Positions 1 through 9,742 are shown, counted from the stretch's first letter. The stretch is DNA of 63,689 bases from Hymenobacter mucosus (GCF_900188255.1 NZ_FZNS01000016.1:1-63689), one strand, 5' to 3'. The notes: generated by a model not told the origin, from the letters alone. Numbers and translations: made by a program.

Positions 1-192
1 ATGTCAGGGCCGAAGCCCCGCATTTAGGGATAGTTGGTGACCTCGTTTCCTTTTCTGGCTACCCTTCTACGAAAGGCACTGTAATCATACAAGGGATAGG
101 AAGGGAGCGACCATTGGGAGCTGTCCGCTAGGACCGAAGCGAAGCGGAGCCCTGGATAGCCCGGCCACCGCACGAACCAAAGCAGAACCCAA

Positions 193-227
193 AAAAAGAC
201 CCTTACCACATCGGCAAGGGTCTTTTT
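193..227 (-). terminator. Intrinsic terminator of the Toprim gene
   Basis: Arms at 193-204 and 216-227 (AAAAAGACCCTT / AAGGGTCTTTTT) pair perfectly around an 11-base loop and are flanked by A and T runs on both sides. It lies 33 bases past the stop of the minus-strand Toprim gene and probably ends that transcript; the flanks would allow termination in both directions. Bases 1-190 show no convincing gene. Confidence 0.8.
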
Positions 228-259
228 CTTAAAAGAACAAAAGGGGAAAAAGCGAAGAA

Positions 260-2329
260 TTAGAGCCTGGGGCCACGTTTGCGCACGTCCTGTGCTGGCG
301 GCTCCGGCTTCTGCTGCACCTGCCGTGAAGGGGCTACGGCGGGCGTGGTGAGCACCTGCACCGCCTGCCGTAGCTGCTGCGCGGCGGGGCTTTCGTTGAG
401 CGCGGGCGACTTATCGAGCTTGGCCATAACCTTGTTCAGTTGCTCTTGGTCAGCGCCTTTAATTTCCGGCTGTCGAATTAGAACCTTGCTCAACTGTTGC
501 AAGAATGCAGCCTCCAAGCCCGCGCCACTATCGCGCAATTCCTTAGCCAGTGGACTAGCGGCCCGCACGAACGACAAGCGGGCTTGGTCATGGGCCGGTG
601 AATCGCTGGGCTGAATCTGTGGGCCTGCCTGCTGCTTCTGCTGCTCGGCCTGCTGCTGGGTGGCGACTAGCTGCCGGCGTTCCGTGGCATCCTGCACTGG
701 CTCATTAATGGTGGCCCTGGGGTTGGTGGCTAGGTTGTCGAGGGCGGCACTAATAGCGGGGAGTTGGGGTGAATCTATCCGGTATCGTAGGGTTAGCTCG
801 GTAGCTATTTCGCGGGGAACGTTGCTATCTAATCTCGTCGCGTGGGCGATGCGCAGGCCCGCTTTCTCTAGGTCTTGCTGTACGGTGTTCAGCTGTAATA
901 TATCATTGCGGCCCTCGCGGAATTCTACCGTAACTAGGCGCTCCCCCTTCTCGCGGGCTTCGGCCTGGGCCTGCTGCTCCGTGGCTTTACCTACTTGGTT
1001 CTCATTTACGCCGCCAAGCTCTCGCTTGACTACCTTTTGCATCTGCTCCTGCTTCAAGTCCTCGTTCCAATCTTTGCCCTGGCTCTTTACCAGTTCAATT
1101 TTCTGGTCATACTGCAAGTGCTGACCGATGGCTTGGTTGAAGGCACCAAGTGCCTCCCGGTTCATTGGAACATGAAACTGATAAGTGTTCGGGTATTGTC
1201 TGGCCGAACTAATTAGCTCGTCGCGCAGGGTCTGCGGTATCGCTGGTGAAACTGGCTCGCCGCTTTCCCGGTGGTACTGGTCCGTGATTTTCGCATTGAA
1301 CACTTTGAGCTGTTGGCTCACCGCCTGGACGCTGGGTAAGTTGGCTGTGTTGATTTCCACGGTCAGCAGGTGCGGGTGCTCCCGAACTACTTTCATCGGG
1401 TTTTGCTCACTGGCGAAGCCAGCTAGCAGCCTGGTATCAAAGTGGTGGCCCTGGGTGTCGTTATCAAAAGCTGACTTGATGGCGGGTATCCTTTCCTCAC
1501 CCATCAGCCGCTTCATTTCAAAAATCTTATTCTGTGTTAGCGTGCCCGACGTGGACGCATACAAGGCCCGTTCTCCGGGGTGCATCTGTGCGTAGGACAG
1601 CGTATCAATGGCGGATTCACTAACGACGAGGTGAGTTGGCGGCTTCCCTTCAGGTAGCTTGCTCAACCACAACGAGCGGGCAAACTGGCTCTCCGGCGCT
1701 TGCCCTTTGAAGCCTTGGCCTTTCAGCTCTAGGCCCACTATCCGGCCCTCATGGTAAGAGGGAAAAGCCGTGTTTACAAACGTCTTTGCGGGCATCCCCT
1801 CGCGCTGCACGGTATGAAGCTGGTTCAGGATGCGGCCCGCAAATTGCGGATTCTGCAACGTGGTTTTGGTAATACCTCGGCTTTCTAGGTAGGCCGTATT
1901 TTCCAGCGGGCGGCAGTCCTTAGTTAAGATGCTTTGAAACTTCTCGCCTGGGGCGGTTTCACTAATTGGGGGCAACGTGAGCTTGGGGCGTTCGGCCTCG
2001 GGCAAGTTTAGGTAAGCTCGGAAGTGGTCATTTACACTCTGCCATAAGTTGCGGCCGGGTAGCTGCTCGATACCGGCGATGCGGCCCGTGCTCACCCGGT
2101 TTTTCATCCAGTCAACCACACTACCCTTGTCCCTATCGTCCTGGCTGTTGAAATACATCCAATCCCCTCCCCTACCCTTGAACACGACGAGCTTATCATC
2201 ACCCTCGAAAACATGCCACTTGCCTTTCGCTAAGTCCTCACCTTTTTGCAGCGTGTAACCATAGTGAGTAAGCAATTCGGGAAGTTCTACGCGCTCCTTG
2301 ATTTGCTGAAAAGTTAGGTCGTGTTCCAT
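260..2329 (-). CDS. Toprim/DUF3991-type primase-like protein, probable conjugation substrate
   Basis: 689 residues. The N-terminal ~100 residues resemble the DUF3991/CHC2-like region found before Toprim in plasmid primase-like proteins. The Toprim core is at about residues 230-310, with the Glu of the SESAID stretch and the paired Asp of FDNDTQG as metal ligands. The rest is Gln-rich and helical. The protein ends in KRGPRL, a tail shared with the relaxase, the 935-residue repeat protein and the Fic protein of this window. Plasmid primases such as Sog and TraC are known to be sent into recipients with DNA, so I infer that this protein is also translocated. It is downstream of the repeat protein, separated by a hairpin. 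The family call is good; primase activity is not shown. Confidence 0.75.
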   Translation of the reverse strand: MEHDLTFQQIKERVELPELLTHYGYTLQKGEDLAKGKWHVFEGDDKLVVFKGRGGDWMYFNSQDDRDKGSVVDWMKNRVSTGRIAGIEQLPGRNLWQSVNDHFRAYLNLPEAERPKLTLPPISETAPGEKFQSILTKDCRPLENTAYLESRGITKTTLQNPQFAGRILNQLHTVQREGMPAKTFVNTAFPSYHEGRIVGLELKGQGFKGQAPESQFARSLWLSKLPEGKPPTHLVVSESAIDTLSYAQMHPGERALYASTSGTLTQNKIFEMKRLMGEERIPAIKSAFDNDTQGHHFDTRLLAGFASEQNPMKVVREHPHLLTVEINTANLPSVQAVSQQLKVFNAKITDQYHRESGEPVSPAIPQTLRDELISSARQYPNTYQFHVPMNREALGAFNQAIGQHLQYDQKIELVKSQGKDWNEDLKQEQMQKVVKRELGGVNENQVGKATEQQAQAEAREKGERLVTVEFREGRNDILQLNTVQQDLEKAGLRIAHATRLDSNVPREIATELTLRYRIDSPQLPAISAALDNLATNPRATINEPVQDATERRQLVATQQQAEQQKQQAGPQIQPSDSPAHDQARLSFVRAASPLAKELRDSGAGLEAAFLQQLSKVLIRQPEIKGADQEQLNKVMAKLDKSPALNESPAAQQLRQAVQVLTTPAVAPSRQVQQKPEPPAQDVRKRGPRL

Positions 2330-2391
2330 TGTAGTACGTGGTAATCGTTGGGTCTTGCTGCACTCGGTGTGTGCGGTAGTAGGGAAAATAT

Positions 2392-2422
2392 AGAAGCCCG
2401 AAAGATGGGCTTTCGGGCTTCT
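2392..2422 (-). terminator. Hairpin between the repeat protein and the Toprim gene
   Basis: Perfect 13-base arms (2392-2404 and 2410-2422, AGAAGCCCGAAAG) around a 5-base loop. On the minus strand the hairpin is followed by TATATTTTCCC, a weak U-tract. It probably reduces read-through from the 935-residue gene into the Toprim gene. Confidence 0.6.
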
Positions 2423-2458
2423 GAGGTCAGAAAACTTGGCCTACGATGGCCGGGTAGT

Positions 2459-5266
2459 TTAGAGCCGTGGGCCGCGTACCTTGGGCTTAGGTGCTTCTAC
2501 TGTTGGCACTTCCGTTTTGACAGTTTTCGTAGTGGACTGCGCAACTTCTGTCGTCTGCTTTTGCATGGGCTGCTCGGGAGTGGGCTTTACAACGATGCTG
2601 GCCTTAGAGGCTACTATTTGAGCCGTTCCATCGTACGGCTTGCCTCCATCCCCTCGCGCCATGTTGGAAAGAGCAACGGCTTTGCCTTCGCGCAAATCCT
2701 TACTCTGTTCGGGTGTCAACTTAACGCCTGCGATGGTGTCCTTGATTGACACCTTGTTTTCCGGCAATACTACAACCTTATTCATCTCTTTGTCAATGCC
2801 TACATAGCCATTGTAGGTATTACCTTTTTCATCCTTTAGCCCGCGTACCAAGCCCGCGGTGCCTTCGGTTTCAAGTTGCTTGCGCTGCTCCGGGGTGAAT
2901 GGCTGACCGCCTATCTCGTTGGGAATTTCGAGCTGACGCTTGGGCAACTCCATTTTAAGAGTAGCGGAACCGTTGGCCTCCCGATGCAAAACCATCTTAG
3001 CATCAAATTTCACCGGCTCCTGCCCTTCCTTGCCGCTGGCCTGCATGGCCAGCAAGTCGGTTTTCTCTCCTTTAAGCAGTTTTTCCATCTGACCACTGGC
3101 TTTCAAATCGGCCACCGTCAAGCCCATTGTAGCGAGTACCTTTTGAGGAATGTCGGCCTCCGTGAATTTGGGAGCCCGGGCGGGCACGGTGGGCTGCTGG
3201 GTTGGAGCTGCGGCGGGAGCGGCTACGCTCGGGCTGGTTGCGGCGGGGGTAACTACTGCGGGGGCTGGTATAACCTGCTCGGCGCGGGTGCCCTGCTTTA
3301 GCTGGTCGCTTGGGGTAGCGTTACCGGCAAGTCTGGTCAACCGTTGCTGCAACTCCTGGCGGGTCTTGTCATAATCGACCTCCAACGACTGGCGGGTTTT
3401 CGGGGCTCCGTTTAGCTGGGCGTAAAAGTTTTTCAGAAAGGCTGAAACCGGGTTGCCGCTGGTGTCAATATCAAGCAGGCTCTTGCCTTCCTGAATAACT
3501 TCCTCCTTCGTGATGCCCCGCTGCTTGGCCACCTGGCCTACGCGCTCAATTCCTGCCTCCTGCTGTACTTGCTCCGGGCCGGTGAGAGCTTGCTTCGGCG
3601 CTTGGCTGAGCTGGGCGCTCAGTGCGTCCCATTGCTTTACGCCGAACGCTTCCTTAACGGAATAGCCCAAATCGGTAGCTTGGTCCTGGCCATCCACCCC
3701 AATACTGCGGCGACGAGCGGCAACCTGCTCCGGGGTATCTACTACCTCGACGCCGTTGCCTACCCGTTTTAAGCCCTGAATGGTGCCTTCTAGCTTGGCC
3801 AGGTCGGGGCTGGCCGGGTCGTAGCTTACGCCGAAACTGCCGCTTAGCTTACCATCTGCTCCCCGGTCAAACTTCATGGGGCCAACCGCTACTCCTGAAT
3901 CTTTGAGCTGGTCTAGGTAGGCCCGCATTTCTAGTAGCGGTGCTACTCCCTCGCCCTGCTGCTTCCACTTGATTTGTAGCTCACCGGCTGCCGACTGCTG
4001 CTCGGCTTCGGCTGGTGCTGCGGCCACTTTAGGTGCTGGCTGCTGCTCTCCTACTCCCAGCTTAGTAACTGCTTCATCGCGCAACGCATCGGCTTTCTCA
4101 GCCTTGCTAGTTGAAGGTCCGTTCATAGCTTGGTCGGCAACGGTTTCTAGTTTGGCCTCAGCTGCATTGCGCGTGGCCCCGGTAGTGGTGGCTACCTCGC
4201 TGGCCAACTCCGCTGCCTGTGCGGTTAGCTGCGATTGCTGGGCTTGAGCGGCGGTAGTCGGCAAAGGAGATACGTTCGGGGCTTCCTGAATCAGTTGCTC
4301 CCGGCTCACGCCCTGGTATTGGGTAACCTGCTCTACGCGCACCGCGGCGGCGCTCTGCTGCGCTTGCTCCGGGCCGGTCAGATTCTCCGATGGCACGGTG
4401 GTTAAACGGGCATTCATTCTTTCCCACTGCTTAGAGTTGAACGCATCCACTACCTGTGCTGCACCCGGCATCACCTTCTGCTGGTCGTCGGGGCTGAGGG
4501 AGTTCCAACGATTAACGGTCTGGTCGTACTTCTCCACTACTTCAACCCCGTTTTTCACCTGATGAATAGCTTGCAGGGTGCTTTCCAATTGCAAAAGCAG
4601 GGGGCTTTTGGGGTCGTACGTCACGTCAAAGCTGCTGCTCAGCTTCCCATCTGGCTGCTGCCCGAAACTCATGGCTCCTACGGCAATCCCGGCCTTATCA
4701 AGCTGGGCTACATAGGCGCGTAGCTCCAACATGGGCGCTACCTCTTTATCCTGCTGCCTCCACCTGATTTGTAGCTCGCCGGCTGCTGAATCAGTATTGT
4801 TCGGGGCCTGGGTAGTAGGCGCGTCCTGAATAGGTTGGTACTCAGGGATAGAAACCCGATAGTTTGCTCCCTCGGGGCCTTGTGGCCTGTAAGCAAAGCT
4901 GGCTCTGCCCTGCTCTGTCATTTTCCAGCTCTCCCCCTGGCGCTCGAAGATGGCGGGCTTGTTGGTGTGTACAAATTCCTCACCTGACGTGGGCGCACCG
5001 TTCAAGTGGAACATCGGCCGCATGGTGGCATGGTAGCCGTTTATGAGTTGGGCATCGGCTCCGGGTAGGTGAGTAGCCTCGGCCCGATTGGGGTTGTTAG
5101 GGTCCACCTTCAACTGAAAGAGGCTGTAAGCGGCCTGGGTGTTGCTTAATAGTGTGGGGTCAATTTCGCCTTTAGGATTTGGCAGACCATTTAGATAGAT
5201 AACCTGCGGGGCTGCTGGGGTAGGCGCTACGGCCTCCGGGGTGGATACTACTTCCTGCTCTGCCAT
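2459..5266 (-). CDS. Large repeat protein with DUF3945/DUF4099-like C-terminal region and RGPRL tail
   Basis: 935 residues from the ATG at 5266 (MAEQEV...); an in-frame ATG at 5344 would add 26 residues of unlikely sequence. A ~175-residue unit is duplicated, at about 161-340 and 425-600, each copy starting AAGELQI[RK]W and ending in an LTGPEQ...RVxQV segment. Residues ~695-880 resemble DUF3945/DUF4099 modules of Bacteroidetes mobile elements; the part with GQMEKLLKGEKTD followed by LHREANGSA is clearly homologous to residues 353-430 of the Fic protein. The C terminus is KVRGPRL. No enzymatic motif was seen. By context it is a transfer-associated, perhaps translocated, protein. Confidence 0.7.
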   Translation of the reverse strand: MAEQEVVSTPEAVAPTPAAPQVIYLNGLPNPKGEIDPTLLSNTQAAYSLFQLKVDPNNPNRAEATHLPGADAQLINGYHATMRPMFHLNGAPTSGEEFVHTNKPAIFERQGESWKMTEQGRASFAYRPQGPEGANYRVSIPEYQPIQDAPTTQAPNNTDSAAGELQIRWRQQDKEVAPMLELRAYVAQLDKAGIAVGAMSFGQQPDGKLSSSFDVTYDPKSPLLLQLESTLQAIHQVKNGVEVVEKYDQTVNRWNSLSPDDQQKVMPGAAQVVDAFNSKQWERMNARLTTVPSENLTGPEQAQQSAAAVRVEQVTQYQGVSREQLIQEAPNVSPLPTTAAQAQQSQLTAQAAELASEVATTTGATRNAAEAKLETVADQAMNGPSTSKAEKADALRDEAVTKLGVGEQQPAPKVAAAPAEAEQQSAAGELQIKWKQQGEGVAPLLEMRAYLDQLKDSGVAVGPMKFDRGADGKLSGSFGVSYDPASPDLAKLEGTIQGLKRVGNGVEVVDTPEQVAARRRSIGVDGQDQATDLGYSVKEAFGVKQWDALSAQLSQAPKQALTGPEQVQQEAGIERVGQVAKQRGITKEEVIQEGKSLLDIDTSGNPVSAFLKNFYAQLNGAPKTRQSLEVDYDKTRQELQQRLTRLAGNATPSDQLKQGTRAEQVIPAPAVVTPAATSPSVAAPAAAPTQQPTVPARAPKFTEADIPQKVLATMGLTVADLKASGQMEKLLKGEKTDLLAMQASGKEGQEPVKFDAKMVLHREANGSATLKMELPKRQLEIPNEIGGQPFTPEQRKQLETEGTAGLVRGLKDEKGNTYNGYVGIDKEMNKVVVLPENKVSIKDTIAGVKLTPEQSKDLREGKAVALSNMARGDGGKPYDGTAQIVASKASIVVKPTPEQPMQKQTTEVAQSTTKTVKTEVPTVEAPKPKVRGPRL

Positions 5267-5380
5267 TGGAAAAGTTGGGTTTATGTGAATAGGATAGGCG
5301 TAGAAAAAAGAAAGGCAGGAACCGCTACGGCTCCTACCCATCAATATACGGCTTATTGAAAACAGAACGTAATATTGATT

Positions 5381-5824
5381 TTAGGAAGTACGAAAGTGCG
5401 CTCCTATCAGTTCTTTAATTTCATTCATTTTAGCCTCTAGCTTCTCGTCAACGGCTATTATGTGGCGGTCTAAGGTCTTCTGAACAGCCGCCCGGATTGG
5501 CTCGGGAGCCTTTTTTGTCACTTCATCCATTTGAAGCTTTCCAACTCGTCCATTATGCTTGGTTAAGACCCAATTCAGGTTGTAGCCCTCGGCCTCGTAG
5601 ACGCCCATTACTTTCAGCCAGTTTTCAATCTTCCCTCCTTCTCCTTGCTCAATCCGCCAAATGATATTCTGCGTTAGGCCGGTCCTTTTGGCTACGGCGG
5701 CCTGCGTCCATTCAGCCTCGCCGTAGTGCTTCCCCAATTCCTCACGAATAATGGCCAACCGTTTACCTACACGCTGGCTATTTGGAGCGCTGTTCTTTGG
5801 GCTGGGCGCGTCGGCTTCTTTCAT
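5381..5824 (-). CDS. XRE-family helix-turn-helix regulator
   Basis: 147 residues. The HTH_XRE domain spans about residues 18-75 (QAAVAKRTGLTQNIIWRIEQG is the typical helix-turn-helix), followed by a charged helical C-terminal half that may serve in dimerisation. The start codon is one base from the stop of the upstream coupling-protein gene, so the two are cotranscribed. It probably controls the transfer operon. The 114-base gap to the next gene contains nothing notable. Confidence 0.85.
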   Translation of the reverse strand: MKEADAPSPKNSAPNSQRVGKRLAIIREELGKHYGEAEWTQAAVAKRTGLTQNIIWRIEQGEGGKIENWLKVMGVYEAEGYNLNWVLTKHNGRVGKLQMDEVTKKAPEPIRAAVQKTLDRHIIAVDEKLEAKMNEIKELIGAHFRTS

Positions 5825-5825
5825 T

Positions 5826-7835
5826 TTACTTTTCGGCTTTCTCTTTGATGAGGTGCTTTAGGTCAGGGTCGCTTTTGATTCGGGTCAACTCCCGCGCACA
5901 AAGGTCTTTAACGTCAGTTTTGATTTGCCTGAAGTTGGCCTGTATCATTTCGTCTGCCTCGTCCTTGCCAGTAGCAGGGTTTATGAAGCTGGTAATGTCG
6001 GGAATTGGCTGGTAGTTTTTCGCCTCAGCAGTGACAGTTTTAATGTCAACTTGAATTTTAGCATGAAAAACTTTCTGCTCTATTTCCTCCCCGAAGTTAT
6101 CCGCCACGGCCCCAACAAAGTTGCCCTGGGTTAGATTAGCAATCGTGCTTGCCGGAATCATGCTATCCATCTGAGTAGATAGGCTGGTGCTGGTTTCGCG
6201 CATATTGATACTGAGGCTCTGGCGCTTTTGCAGAATCTTACCGAACCGCTCACTCAGCCATTTGCCACTGTTCCCGGATACTTGGCCGCTGAAAACGTTG
6301 CCTACTGTGTTCTTGATTACCTCGGCTTCCTTCTGGCCGTAGTCGCGCTCTAGCTGGGAGAAGTCCTGGAAACCTAAGCAGGTCGAAACCTTATTGCTCC
6401 GGGCCGTGGCTATCAGGTTATCCAGCCCTTTGAAGTAGATGGTGGGCAGCTCGTCGATGATGATAGAAGATTTCCGTTTGCCCTTCTTGTTTACCAGCTT
6501 CACCAAGCGGGCGTTGTAAAGCCCAAGTGCGGCACCGTAGATGGCTTGGCGATCCGGGTTGTTGCCTACGCACAACACTTTGGGTTCCTCGTTGCTGTTA
6601 ATGTCGAGCGTAAAGTCATTGCCACTCATTACCCAATAGAGCTGCGGGCTGGCCAACCTACCCAACGGAATACGAGCACTGGCAATCTGTCCCTCTAGCT
6701 GCTCTATCGCGTCCTTCTGGAAGGCCGAAACGAACGGCTTTACTAAGTTTTCAATCTCGGGGTAAGAGGCCAGTACGGGAAAGATTTCTTCGTAGTCCCG
6801 GCTTAGAAATTCTATGACGTGGGGGAAGGTGCAATACTTGCCTTTCTCGAACAGCTTTAGAAACCAGATGATAGCGGCTACAAAGTTGATCGGGCTTTCT
6901 ACAAAGAAGTCGCCTTGCTTGCTAATCCAGCTCTTATTGAGGTTTAGCATGATGGTAGATGCACTCTCGTAGGCATCTACAATGTCAGTCATCATTTCGG
7001 GCAACAGCGGATTGCAGCGGTGGCTTTTGCGCGGGTTGTCGAAGTTGATAACGTAGAAGCCCACCGGCTTGTCGAACTTGTCTTGGTGCTTTAGCAGCGT
7101 ATTGTAGCATATGCGACTCAGGTCGTCAAACTTGTAATCGTAGATATACATACAGAAGCCCTTGGCCAGGTGCTGCCGGATGAACTCATTTATCACGGCG
7201 AAGGACTTACCGCTACCGGGAGTACCAAGGACCATTGTGGCCCGGAACGGATTTACTACGTTCAACCAGCCCTGGCGCTTTTTGCCTCGCAGCTGATATT
7301 CTGTGCGCAGGTTCACCGAAAACTCGTTTTGCATAAGCCGTTCCTCCTGGGGGAACGACTCATTTTCCTTGTTGAAAATATCTTTCATCAAGTCGTTGTT
7401 GAATAGGCGGCTCAGCCAGTTACCCGCGCTCAGCAGCAACAGAAAGCCCACGGCAAGCAACAACGAGTAAAGAGCAGTGGCGACCAGCGGCGACATAGCA
7501 ATGCTGCGGATAAGGTCAGAGCCGTAAATCAGGGTTAAGCCGATGATGCCATATCCTGCCACGGAAATACCCTTGACGTTTTCATCCTTCCGGCCTTTGG
7601 TGCCAAGGCAGCTCAGCAACAGGAAAACCACGGCTAGCGTTTTACTCACCCAGCTAGCCTTGAACAAGAATGAGTTTTTGGTAAGCTGGCCCATAATGCG
7701 CTCCACCACGGCCGCGCTCCATCCCATCAAACTAAAGTAGCCGTAGCAGTAGTAGTAGATGTTTATGCCTATCAGCACAATGGCAAAGAGCCGCATAAAC
7801 TCCATTATCTTTTTAAGTGCCTTCTCGTCCTCCAT
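5826..7835 (-). CDS. Type IV coupling protein, TraG/VirD4 family
   Basis: 669 residues. Hydrophobic helices at about 12-34, 60-78, 95-110 and 118-140 anchor it in the inner membrane. The ATPase has Walker A GTPGSGKS (residues 204-211) and Walker B IIIDE, followed by the TraG-type ARSNKVSTCLGFQDFSQL segment. It is the receptor that hands the relaxase-DNA complex and protein substrates to the secretion channel. It lies directly downstream of the relaxase, which fits a Bacteroidetes mobC/traG-type coupling protein. It is the likely reader of the C-terminal tail shared by four proteins here. Confidence 0.92.
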   Translation of the reverse strand: MEDEKALKKIMEFMRLFAIVLIGINIYYYCYGYFSLMGWSAAVVERIMGQLTKNSFLFKASWVSKTLAVVFLLLSCLGTKGRKDENVKGISVAGYGIIGLTLIYGSDLIRSIAMSPLVATALYSLLLAVGFLLLLSAGNWLSRLFNNDLMKDIFNKENESFPQEERLMQNEFSVNLRTEYQLRGKKRQGWLNVVNPFRATMVLGTPGSGKSFAVINEFIRQHLAKGFCMYIYDYKFDDLSRICYNTLLKHQDKFDKPVGFYVINFDNPRKSHRCNPLLPEMMTDIVDAYESASTIMLNLNKSWISKQGDFFVESPINFVAAIIWFLKLFEKGKYCTFPHVIEFLSRDYEEIFPVLASYPEIENLVKPFVSAFQKDAIEQLEGQIASARIPLGRLASPQLYWVMSGNDFTLDINSNEEPKVLCVGNNPDRQAIYGAALGLYNARLVKLVNKKGKRKSSIIIDELPTIYFKGLDNLIATARSNKVSTCLGFQDFSQLERDYGQKEAEVIKNTVGNVFSGQVSGNSGKWLSERFGKILQKRQSLSINMRETSTSLSTQMDSMIPASTIANLTQGNFVGAVADNFGEEIEQKVFHAKIQVDIKTVTAEAKNYQPIPDITSFINPATGKDEADEMIQANFRQIKTDVKDLCARELTRIKSDPDLKHLIKEKAEK

Positions 7836-7875
7836 GATACTACTATTAAATGGGGTGGATTAAATAAGTACAATT

Positions 7876-8718
7876 CTATAATCGTGTGCCTCGCGGCCTC
7901 TGCTTGGGGGCGGTCTTGGCCTCGTCCTCGTCCTCGCTGCTAGGTGTTGGCAGCGTGGGCACTTGCTGCTGGCTAGCCGGGAACATCTCGCGGAGCTGGG
8001 CCGCTTTGAACCCGACTTGTTGGCCGGTTACTGCTACTCCTTCTAGCTCGAAGCTAACGCCGCGTAGGATGCCGCCTTTGTCGTGGCGGTATCGAGTAGC
8101 AATACCTCTTTGCTCTAACTGCTCTTGCAGCCACTGCGGGCCGCTATTAGCGGGCTGGGCTACGAGCTGCTTTACTGCCTCGCGTACCAGTTCTCGGGTT
8201 GCCTGTTTGATGGGGTCCACATCGGCCAAACTCTGCCGGCGTTCGGGTATCGGCTGCATCCCTAGCTCCTGGCTTATCTGCTTGGTGATGGCTGGCTGAC
8301 GGTAGAAATTATTATCAGTCCGTAGGGCTGGGCCTCCGTCAATCGGCACTCGGTTTAGGTAGATATGAACGTGGGCGTGCTGCTTATCCCGGTGCTCATA
8401 AACGACTACCTGGTGACGGTCAATTGGGGCGCCAATTAACTCACAATAACGCCGTGCTGCGGCTACCTTTTGCTCCTGGGTTACTACCTCGTCGGCCTTC
8501 CACGAAAGCACCGTATGCCATACTGGTTTCTGTATCTTCTTGCTGATCGCGGCGGTGGCCTGCATATCCTCAGCCATTTCTTTAGGGCTACCTGGAATCA
8601 CATTAGATACTACCAGTAAAGGCGCATCCTCAGGCTCTTTTCCTTTGCCACGGCGCAAGCCTGCACCATATAGTAGGGCTCCTTCAAAATCGCTGCCGGT
8701 TACTGTTTTTGCTATCAT
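7876..8718 (-). CDS. Relaxase / mobilization nuclease (MobA/VirD2-like)
   Basis: 280 residues. It nicks oriT and leads the strand into the recipient. The metal-binding histidine motif is visible as HRDKQHAHVHIYLNRV (H..x..HxHxHI). An N-terminal Tyr in ALLYGAG (Y17) is a candidate for the nucleophile. After the relaxase fold come an Asp/Glu stretch and a basic tail ending PRGTRL, a variant of the RGPRL tail. Its start overlaps the mobC stop by four bases (ATGA), so translation is coupled. Relatives are in the Bacteroidetes MobA/BfmA relaxase group (PF03432). Confidence 0.92.
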   Translation of the reverse strand: MIAKTVTGSDFEGALLYGAGLRRGKGKEPEDAPLLVVSNVIPGSPKEMAEDMQATAAISKKIQKPVWHTVLSWKADEVVTQEQKVAAARRYCELIGAPIDRHQVVVYEHRDKQHAHVHIYLNRVPIDGGPALRTDNNFYRQPAITKQISQELGMQPIPERRQSLADVDPIKQATRELVREAVKQLVAQPANSGPQWLQEQLEQRGIATRYRHDKGGILRGVSFELEGVAVTGQQVGFKAAQLREMFPASQQQVPTLPTPSSEDEDEAKTAPKQRPRGTRL

Positions 8719-9035
8719 TTCAGGTAGGAGCGAATGATAGCTAAGGCTTGCTTCAAGTGGGCCTCGTCGGTGTTAAACAAGGTGCTGGACTGAACGCGCC
8801 TCGCTATCTGGTTAAGGTTGGTACCAATGCCTACGAGCTGCCGCCGTAGCTCTGGCGGCATTACTTCTTTTACCTCGCCCTGTACGCCAAGGGTGCGCAG
8901 ATAATCAGAATACTTCTTGTAGCCAGCGGCCTTTGCGTTAGCTATAATTTTATTCTTCTCCTGCTCGGTTACTCGAAAATTAATTTGCTGGTCGCGGTTT
9001 GGCTCTACTGGTTCCCGGGTTGCTTCATTGGTCAT
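8715..9035 (-). CDS. mobC: Relaxosome accessory protein MobC
   Basis: 106 residues. It begins with a ribbon-helix-helix-like segment (INFRVTEQEKNKII) and continues with the helical MobC signature (GTNLNQIARRVQS). Such proteins bind oriT and help the relaxase open the nic region. It overlaps the relaxase gene by four bases and sits next to the oriT-like inverted repeats at 9119-9186, which supports the role. Confidence 0.88.
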   Translation of the reverse strand: MTNEATREPVEPNRDQQINFRVTEQEKNKIIANAKAAGYKKYSDYLRTLGVQGEVKEVMPPELRRQLVGIGTNLNQIARRVQSSTLFNTDEAHLKQALAIIRSYLK

Positions 9036-9118
9036 AGGGGCTTTCGTTGAGTAGTGGGACTAAGCTACGTCTAAATCATCTATGAGGCTATTTTATGTCG
9101 TCTGCTTTAGCAAGCCAA

Positions 9119-9186
9119 GCCAAGTGAGCCTGCGAACTTGGCGGTGTCATTGTAAGATATAAACGAAGTTTGTATATACAATGACA
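9119..9186. other. Candidate oriT: two inverted repeats upstream of mobC
   Basis: Two inverted repeats sit side by side. GCCAAGT (9119-9125) pairs with ACTTGGC (9136-9142). TGTCATTGTA (9145-9154) pairs perfectly with TACAATGACA (9177-9186); the 22-base spacer contains a further imperfect ATATAAAC/GTTTGTATAT pairing. Paired hairpins immediately upstream of mobC and the relaxase are the usual layout of an origin of transfer. The nic site itself cannot be placed by eye. Confidence 0.55.
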
Positions 9187-9266
9187 TGGCTTGCTGTACG
9201 TTTAAACGGGCTAGTAGAACGGGGGCGTTGAACAGTCGTTGAACAGTGCTAGAGCTAGAGCTTATA

Positions 9267-9742
9267 TGAGGCTTTGGCGCTTTGAGGCTTTGAGGGTTTG
9301 AGGCTCAACATCTACTTCTACGATTATCGAAGCTACCTATTTAGACTGCACGACCGGATAATTGTCTTCTAGATATTTTGAGGCTATGATATTCTGAGGT
9401 TATGAGGCTAGGACGTTTTGAAGTTTTGAGGCTCTGAGGCTCTGAGGTTTTGAGGCCGGATAACTGAACAATATTACTGTTGAAGATGGACAACTGCTTA
9501 TGAAGTTTTGAGGCTGTGATATTATGAGGCTTTGAGGCATTGGGGTTTTGAGGCTATGAAAATTTGAGGACTTGATATTTTGAGGCGATGATTTTTCGAT
9601 GCTAAATATCAAAGATATTATGAGGTTTTGAGGCCATGATATTATGATATTTAGCCTCATTGACCCTTTGGTGTTTTGGGGTTAAGAGCCTATGAGGTTA
9701 AACACCAAAATATCATTGAGGCTATGAGGCTTTGAGGTTTCA
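9267..9742. repeat. Degenerate TGAGG octamer array (candidate centromere or iteron region)
   Basis: About 23 copies of TGAGG, mostly within an octamer of the form nTGAGG[CT][TC], lie between 9267 and 9742, with one inverted CCTCA at about 9655. Where packed tightly (9424-9458) the period is exactly 8 bases; elsewhere units are separated by ATGATATT-like spacers. The array fills the gap between mobC/oriT and parA, and its last unit supplies the -33 TTTG of the parA promoter. Candidate roles are a parS-like centromere, replication iterons or autoregulatory operators. Confidence 0.6.

Noticed and set aside
9400..9660. Minus-strand open frame of 86 codons
   Set aside because: It is produced by the TGAGG octamer array; its peptide is a low-complexity Ser/Pro/Gln/Leu repeat without family likeness.
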